Source: an uncultured Sutterella sp. (lineage in GTDB: Bacteria; Pseudomonadota; Gammaproteobacteria; Burkholderiales; Burkholderiaceae_F). From it: DNA of 18,642 bases. The translations under genes were made by a program, and so were the position numbers. The stretch is from positions 1 through 18,642 of the forward strand of contig URFF01000035.1 in the NCBI GenBank assembly GCA_900546995.1, written 5' to 3'. This document shows positions 14,120 to 18,642 of the stretch, piece after piece (positions within the stretch are counted from its first letter, which is position 1; the number at the start of each line of letters is the position of its first letter). Below the pieces are notes generated by a model. That model searched no databases. It was not told the DNA's origin and was given only the letters and a program-made list of their open reading frames with translations.

Positions 14120-16063
14120 ATGGTCTCATATCCTTTAGAACTGCTCGCACCGGCGAAAAACGCCGACATCGGCATTGAAGCCATTTTGCATGGCGCTGAC
14201 GCCGTCTACATCGGTGGTCCCGGATTTGGAGCCCGTGAGGATGCGGCTAACGCCTTTGCCGACATCAAGAGGTTAACGGACTTTGCGCATCGCTTTAACG
14301 CCAGGGTGTATATGACGCTCAATACGCTCATTGCCGATCAAGAAATGCCTCAGGCTGTTGACTTGGCTTGGCAAGCCTATGAAAACGGCATTGATGCGCT
14401 CATTGTGCAGGATATGGGATTGCTTGAGGAAAAACTGCCCCCCATTCAGTTGCACGCCTCCACGCAATGCGATGTCAGAACAGCGGAAAAAGCCCGTTTT
14501 TTGGAAAGCCTTGGTTTTTCCCAAGTGGTGCTCGCACGCGAGTCAAACCTCGAGATGATTGCCAAGGCTCGGCAGCTCTTGCAACATGCCCGCATTGAAT
14601 ACTTCATCCACGGGGCATTGTGTGTGAGTTATTCAGGACAATGCTACGCGAGTTTCGCGGCCACCGGACGTAGTGCCAACCGAGGAGCCTGCGCTCAATT
14701 GTGCCGCTTACCCTATAGCGTTTACACCGAAGACGGCAAACTACTCGCCAAAGACAAACACGTCTTGTCTTTAAGAGACAACAATCAAAGTGCCAATCTT
14801 GAAGCCCTCATTGATGCGGGCGTCAGTAGCTTCAAAGTTGAAGGGCGACTTAAGGATGTGCAATACGTGAAAAATGTCACGGCCTTTTATCGGCAAAAAC
14901 TTGATGAAATCATCGCCCGACGTCCTGAGTTAACGCGCAGCAGTGATGGCACGAGTTTTATTAACTTCACTCCGAACTTAAAAAAGAGCTTTAACCGCGG
15001 ATTTACCGATTATTTCACGCGTGAACGTCATCACGACATGGTGGCCATGGATACGCCGAAAGACGCCGGTATCCCGATCGGAGAAATCACCCGAGTCACA
15101 TCTGACAGTCTGGAAGTAAGCAGTCAAGAAGAATTGCACAATGGCGATGGGTTCACCTACCTTACTCGAGAGAAAACCTTAGCCGGCTTTGCTGTCAATC
15201 GAGCTGAAAAGCTGACTAACAACCGCTGGCGCCTAACACTACGAGAAACGCCCATCTACCGTAAGCATCCGCAGTTAACGCCCGGCATGACACTTTTTCG
15301 CAATCATGACCGACTTTGGGAGGAAGCGCTCGCTAAACCCACCGCCAAACGACAGATTCCCGTCACAATCAACTGGATAGCGACTGCGCATGATTTCAAT
15401 TTGACACTATCGGATCCTCATGCAGTAACGATTACGATCAAACGCCATTTTGATGCGATTGACAAAGCCTCAAATGAACTTAAAAACGAGGACAGTCTTC
15501 GCAAAAATTTAGCCAAACTCGGTCAAACCGATTTTCTGGCAGCAAGCGTCAATATCAACGGAAAAGAGTGGTTTGCGCCGGCTAGCTTAGTCAACGAGAT
15601 GAGACGCGAGGCCTGTGAAAAACTGACACAAGCTCGTAGTAAGGCATGGAAACGGCTTCAAAGAGATCTGCCCGATGAAAATCTTTTACCTTATCCGGAT
15701 CCTGTGGATTATCGAGCCAATGTCCTCAATGAACAGGCTATCCGTTTTTACCATCAACACGATGCCGAGATCTCGGAGCCTGCGGTCGAAACCGGTGATG
15801 TGCGTCAGGAAATCGCACTAATGCAAACCAAACACTGTGTTCGATTTGCTCTGGGTCTTTGCTTAAAGGATCACATCGAAGAGGTCAAAAAGGATCCAAC
15901 CCTTAAAACACTCATGCGTCCCGATCCCCTTATTTTAAAAACTGGACCGAACACCTACCGAGCAACCTTTGATTGCAAACGTTGTGAAATGACTTTGCTC
16001 GGACGAGTTCGCAGTTCGGTTTCTCTTGGGCATTTGCGCTCGCTTGAGACCCAAAAAAAGTAA
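14120..16063 (+). CDS. rlhA: U32-family protein, probable 23S rRNA 5-hydroxycytidine C2501 synthase RlhA
   Basis: The 647-residue protein starts PLELLAPAKNADIGIEAILH and continues with GADAVYIGGPGFGAREDA, the N-terminus of peptidase-U32 proteins. Cysteines in HGALCVSYSGQCYAS (C168, C175) and GACAQLCRLPY (C191, C195) are the conserved set expected to hold an iron-sulfur cluster. FKVEGRLKDVQYVKNV follows. The long C-terminal part, ending with HCVRFALGLCLK and FDCKRCEM, is found in the long branch typified by E. coli YdcP/RlhA (about 650 residues), not in the shorter UbiU/UbiV, TrhP or YegQ types. RlhA hydroxylates C2501 of 23S rRNA, using prephenate-linked metabolism in E. coli. GAGAGG precedes the ATG. 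It is the last gene of the tatD–ankyrin–rlhA group. Confidence 0.88.
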   Translation: MVSYPLELLAPAKNADIGIEAILHGADAVYIGGPGFGAREDAANAFADIKRLTDFAHRFNARVYMTLNTLIADQEMPQAVDLAWQAYENGIDALIVQDMGLLEEKLPPIQLHASTQCDVRTAEKARFLESLGFSQVVLARESNLEMIAKARQLLQHARIEYFIHGALCVSYSGQCYASFAATGRSANRGACAQLCRLPYSVYTEDGKLLAKDKHVLSLRDNNQSANLEALIDAGVSSFKVEGRLKDVQYVKNVTAFYRQKLDEIIARRPELTRSSDGTSFINFTPNLKKSFNRGFTDYFTRERHHDMVAMDTPKDAGIPIGEITRVTSDSLEVSSQEELHNGDGFTYLTREKTLAGFAVNRAEKLTNNRWRLTLRETPIYRKHPQLTPGMTLFRNHDRLWEEALAKPTAKRQIPVTINWIATAHDFNLTLSDPHAVTITIKRHFDAIDKASNELKNEDSLRKNLAKLGQTDFLAASVNINGKEWFAPASLVNEMRREACEKLTQARSKAWKRLQRDLPDENLLPYPDPVDYRANVLNEQAIRFYHQHDAEISEPAVETGDVRQEIALMQTKHCVRFALGLCLKDHIEEVKKDPTLKTLMRPDPLILKTGPNTYRATFDCKRCEMTLLGRVRSSVSLGHLRSLETQKK

Positions 16064-16147
16064 GCACCGCTTAGTTTTTTGAAATAGCTCAAACAATAGG
16101 AAGAAAATTACATTGATGTTACAAAAAGGACGGCATATCAGTAGAAA

Positions 16148-16250
16148 CCATTACTCAATTATGATAAAGTCCTCCCTGTGAACGAACTCAACTCTGAGTT
16201 CAGACACCTAAGTCGTGGCAACACTCGGTCCGTTGCCACGACTTTTCTAT
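16148..16250 (+). ncRNA. Candidate small RNA or 3'-UTR/leader structure with two hairpins
   Basis: Two tight hairpins follow one another: GAACTCA-ACTC-TGAGTTC (16184-16201) and a 13-bp perfect stem ending in a U-rich tail (16210-16250). Upstream, TTGATG (16113-16118) and TATCAG (16136-16141) are 17 bases apart and resemble a promoter starting at about 16148; a separate TATGAT lies at 16160-16165. A transcript of about 80-100 bases would result. The same elements could instead be the 3' end of the rlhA mRNA. I recognise no known RNA family. Confidence 0.3.
16210..16250 (+). terminator. Strong intrinsic terminator upstream of cstA
   Basis: AAGTCGTGGCAAC (16210-16222) pairs perfectly with GTTGCCACGACTT (16232-16244) around a 9-base loop, and TTCTATTTCT follows. 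It lies 147 bp after the rlhA stop and 108 bp before the cstA ATG, so cstA needs its own promoter in between, unless the hairpin is a regulated attenuator. Confidence 0.85.
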
Positions 16251-16342
16251 TTCTCCTCATCCTTTGCCTTAACTCAATAGAGCGATATCTGTCTCACTAG
16301 GACGGTACACAACCTGTTACACTGCATGAAAGTGTTCATTCG

Positions 16343-16350
16343 AAGGAGGT
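16343..16350 (+). promoter_or_regulatory. Very strong ribosome-binding site of cstA
   Basis: AAGGAGGT is fully complementary to the 3' end of 16S rRNA and stands 7 bases before the ATG at 16358. It fixes the start codon and predicts high translation. Confidence 0.85.
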
Positions 16351-16357
16351 AACCCCT

Positions 16358-18187
16358 ATGGACTCAAGCAGTGGCGTTAACGCGCTAACCATCGTTTTCG
16401 CTGCGTTGTGTGTTTTTGCAATAGCCTATCGTTTCTACGGTCTGTATATTGCTCAAAAAGTTCTCAACGTCAACGAAGCTCGACAAACCCCGGCCGTCCG
16501 ATACTCTGACGGTCAAGACTACGTCCCCACCAATAAATACGTTCTGTTCGGTCACCATTTTGCGGCCATTGCGGCTGCCGGCCCCTTGCTCGGCCCGGTC
16601 CTTGCCGCGCAATTTGGCTACATGCCCGGATTACTTTGGATTTTGATCGGTTGCGTGCTCGCCGGCGGCGTGCATGACATGGTGGTTCTTTTTTGCTCAG
16701 TTCGTCACCGCGGACGCTCACTTGCCTATATCGCCAGTTCGGAAATTGATAAGACAACCGGATTTGTCGCTTCCTGGGCAGTGCTGGCAATTTTGATTTT
16801 GACCCTGGCCGGCTTATCCATTGCCGTGGTTAACGCCATGCATAATTCCTTGTGGTCAACCTACACGGTTGCCGCGACGATTCCTATTGCCATCATTATG
16901 GGACTCTACATGCAAGTTTGGCGCAAGGGCGATGTGAAGGGGGCAACCGCAATCGGTGTGATCCTTCTTTTCCTTTGCATTTTGTCCGGTCCCTGGGTTG
17001 CCGCTCACCCGGAATACTTCGGCTGGCTCGATATCGATCGTAAACCGATGAGCTTACTTATCCCGATTTACGGTTTCCTTGCCTCTGTGTTGCCGGTATG
17101 GCTTTTGTTATTACCTCGTGATTATCTCTCCACCTTCTTGAAAATCGGTACCATCGCAGCCCTCGCGTTAGGCATCGCTTTTGTGATGCCGACATTCCAA
17201 ATGCCAGCCTTCACGGAATTCGTGCATGGTGGCGGCCCGATCGTTGGCGGTCCGGTTATTCCGTTTATCTTTATCACAATCGCCTGCGGCGCATTGTCCG
17301 GTTTCCATGCGACAATCGGCACGGGTACAACTCCCAAGATGATTTCCAACGAACGCGACGTACTCTTTGTCGGTTATGGCGCAATGCTCACCGAAGGCTT
17401 CGTTGCCGTGATGGCTTTGGTGGCTGCCTGCGTACTCGTACCGGCTGACTACTTTGCCATTAACGCGCCGGCCGATAAATTTGCCGCTCTCGGAATGGCT
17501 GTTCAAGAGCTCCCGCACTTAGAAGCACAAGTTCAGGAAAGCCTCATGGCACGCCCGGGCGGATCTGTGTCGTTGGCTGTTGGGATGGCCCACATCTTCT
17601 CTCAAATTCCCTTCATGGAACACCTAATGGCCTACTGGTACCACTTTGCCATCATGTTTGAAGCGGTTTTCATTTTGACCGCTGTTGATGCCGGTACTCG
17701 TGTCGGTCGCTTCTTCCTGCAGGAAATGATGGGCAAAGTTTGGCCGAAGTTTGCTGACAAAGAATGGCGACCCGGTATTCTCATCACCTCGGTTATTTTC
17801 ACCGGTTCATGGGGTTACCTCGTCTATTCGGGCGATATCGGTTCAATCTGGCCGCTATTTGGTATTTGCAATCAATTGTTGGCCTCTGTCACCTTATTGA
17901 TTGGTACGACGGTCATTTTGAGATTGAACAAAACCAAGTATGCTCCCATTACCGGTGTTCCCGGCATTTTGATGACGATCATCACATTCTGGGCCGGCAT
18001 CTGGTTGGTGATCAATCAATATCTACCGGCCGGTCAATACCTTTTAGCGACCCTTTCGGTCTTGGTGATGTGCCTGATGCTTTTTGTCATCATCGGAACA
18101 TTACGTCGTTGGATGGCATTACTTAACATTAAAACAACGGTTAAGGATAGTTACGGTGTAGAAGTTAAAGCACTCGTTAACGAATAA
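16358..18187 (+). CDS. cstA: Carbon starvation protein A family transporter (CstA/BtsT type)
   Basis: The 609-residue inner-membrane protein belongs to the CstA family, which imports pyruvate or peptides. The family core is evident: ARQTPAVRYSDGQDYVPTNK (41-60), VLFGHHFAAIAAAGPLLGPV (62-81), AAQFGYMPGLLWILIGCVLA, AGGVHDMV, SGFHATIGTGTTPKMI and FILTAVDAGTRVGRFFLQE. About 15 or more hydrophobic segments are spread along the protein. It is shorter than E. coli CstA and BtsT (about 700 residues), as is usual for the short branch in many anaerobes. Which substrate it takes, pyruvate or peptides, cannot be told from the sequence. The start is fixed by a strong AAGGAGGT. Upstream lie a terminator and a possible weak promoter (TTGCCT at about 16265 with TATCTG 16 bases on). 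It is monocistronic, ending at a bidirectional terminator. Confidence 0.95.
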   Translation: MDSSSGVNALTIVFAALCVFAIAYRFYGLYIAQKVLNVNEARQTPAVRYSDGQDYVPTNKYVLFGHHFAAIAAAGPLLGPVLAAQFGYMPGLLWILIGCVLAGGVHDMVVLFCSVRHRGRSLAYIASSEIDKTTGFVASWAVLAILILTLAGLSIAVVNAMHNSLWSTYTVAATIPIAIIMGLYMQVWRKGDVKGATAIGVILLFLCILSGPWVAAHPEYFGWLDIDRKPMSLLIPIYGFLASVLPVWLLLLPRDYLSTFLKIGTIAALALGIAFVMPTFQMPAFTEFVHGGGPIVGGPVIPFIFITIACGALSGFHATIGTGTTPKMISNERDVLFVGYGAMLTEGFVAVMALVAACVLVPADYFAINAPADKFAALGMAVQELPHLEAQVQESLMARPGGSVSLAVGMAHIFSQIPFMEHLMAYWYHFAIMFEAVFILTAVDAGTRVGRFFLQEMMGKVWPKFADKEWRPGILITSVIFTGSWGYLVYSGDIGSIWPLFGICNQLLASVTLLIGTTVILRLNKTKYAPITGVPGILMTIITFWAGIWLVINQYLPAGQYLLATLSVLVMCLMLFVIIGTLRRWMALLNIKTTVKDSYGVEVKALVNE

Positions 18188-18204
18188 ACCTTTTTCTAAG
18201 ACGG

Positions 18205-18231
18205 AAAAAGCAGCCCGAGGGCTGCTTTTTT
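18205..18231. terminator. Bidirectional intrinsic terminator between cstA and ccmD
   Basis: AAAAAGCAGCC (18205-18215) pairs with GGCTGCTTTTT around a CGAG loop. T runs follow the stem on both strands, so it can end cstA on the plus strand and the ccm transcript on the minus strand. Confidence 0.9.
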
Positions 18232-18245
18232 CATGATAGGAAAGC

Positions 18246-18431
18246 TCAATCAACTCTTAGATGCATTTCACTTAGTCGCGCACGAGCTTCACGCAATAAG
18301 GTTGAATACGCCCTAAAACGTCTCGCTTTCAAACTGAAAATTTCATAGCTTGCCAACGCGATCATCAATACAAAGGCCATGATAACGTACTGAGCAGCCT
18401 CAGAAAGATTTAACCAAGTGAGAATCGTCAT
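18246..18431 (-). CDS. ccmD: Probable heme exporter protein CcmD
   Basis: The 61-residue protein has one hydrophobic segment (about residues 12-31, AAQYVIMAFVLMIALASYEI) followed by an arginine-rich cytoplasmic tail. This is the size and layout of CcmD, the small membrane protein that helps release holo-CcmE from the CcmABC heme exporter during cytochrome c maturation. GGAGGGTAAGCT precedes the ATG. The start overlaps the stop of the upstream gene by 4 bp (ATGA), showing co-translation with probable ccmC, the usual ccmC-ccmD order. CcmD is too short and variable for motif proof, so the call rests on layout and neighbour. It is the last gene before a terminator, so ccmE would have to be elsewhere. 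Confidence 0.6.
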   Translation of the reverse strand: MTILTWLNLSEAAQYVIMAFVLMIALASYEIFSLKARRFRAYSTLLREARARLSEMHLRVD

Positions 18432-18642
18432 AGCTTACCCTCCAATGCATCTTCCTGAGCCCATATCGCACGTCTTTCGCGCTCCAAAATAATTGTTCTA
18501 GAGCGTGATAAAAACATCCCAAGAGCGTAAAAGCCCAACATTAACGTAAAGCTGATCATCAAAATGTAGGCATCTTGACCGCTTGATCGCTCGAGACTTT
18601 TACTCAAATCATGAGCCATCGGCGCCATCGTGCCGAAAAACC
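18428..18642 (-). CDS. ccmC: Probable heme exporter protein CcmC, C-terminal fragment
   Basis: The minus-strand frame is open to the right edge of the window, so the gene continues beyond it; an internal ATG at 18628 need not be the start. The visible 70 residues have one membrane helix (about DAYILMISFTLMLGFYALGM) followed by SRSRTIILERERRAIW. This resembles the last helix and tail of CcmC (…RxRxEILRRERRxxW…). CcmC is the membrane protein that presents heme to CcmE. The conserved WWxxxHQ region lies outside the window, so the call depends on the tail and on the ccmD-like gene that overlaps its stop. Confidence 0.55.
   Translation of the reverse strand, partial: FFGTMAPMAHDLSKSLERSSGQDAYILMISFTLMLGFYALGMFLSRSRTIILERERRAIWAQEDALEGKL

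Overview
The window looks like chromosomal DNA from a gut-type anaerobic or microaerophilic betaproteobacterium, most likely of the Sutterella/Parasutterella kind (Burkholderiales). This is inferred from gene content and protein style: class III ribonucleotide reductase, short-form CstA, long-form U32 protein RlhA, a tatD–ankyrin pair and two Faa1-type acyl-CoA synthetases. No rRNA or other phylogenetic marker is present. Coding DNA is of roughly even base composition; the two long spacers (843-1603 and 5190-5556) are visibly AT-rich. No CRISPR array, insertion sequence, integrase or tRNA gene was seen.

Layout. 1-842 (minus) is the N-terminal part of nrdD, with a perfect 24-bp NrdR palindrome over its probable promoter. 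An AT-rich spacer follows, then a long-chain acyl-CoA synthetase (1604-3454) with a strong terminator. On the minus strand are an MFS transporter gene broken by one in-frame TGA (3515-4690) and a MerR-family regulator (4785-5189). Divergently on the plus strand runs a SAM-methyltransferase gene with a one-base frameshift (5557-6269), followed without a break by larB, larC and larE (6277-9177), the pathway for the nickel-pincer nucleotide (NPN) cofactor. A CapA-family protein (9263-10555) and a second acyl-CoA synthetase (10706-12538) follow, each closed by a terminator. Then comes a tightly packed group: tatD-like hydrolase, secreted ankyrin-repeat protein and rlhA (12603-16063). A 294-bp spacer with two hairpins (terminator and/or small RNA) precedes cstA (16358-18187). 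After a bidirectional terminator, the minus strand carries probable ccmD and the 3' end of probable ccmC.

How the genes fit together. larB, larC and larE overlap or abut and form a complete NPN cofactor pathway, but no larA-type enzyme is in the window, so the cofactor's user must lie elsewhere. The methyltransferase ends 7 bp before larB and appears to be the first gene of that operon. The MerR regulator is divergent to it and is a candidate controller. The two genes around merR are both disrupted in this sequence, while larBCE is intact. This points to local decay of accessory functions or to sequencing errors. The most interesting part of the window is the block merR / methyltransferase / larBCE / capA.
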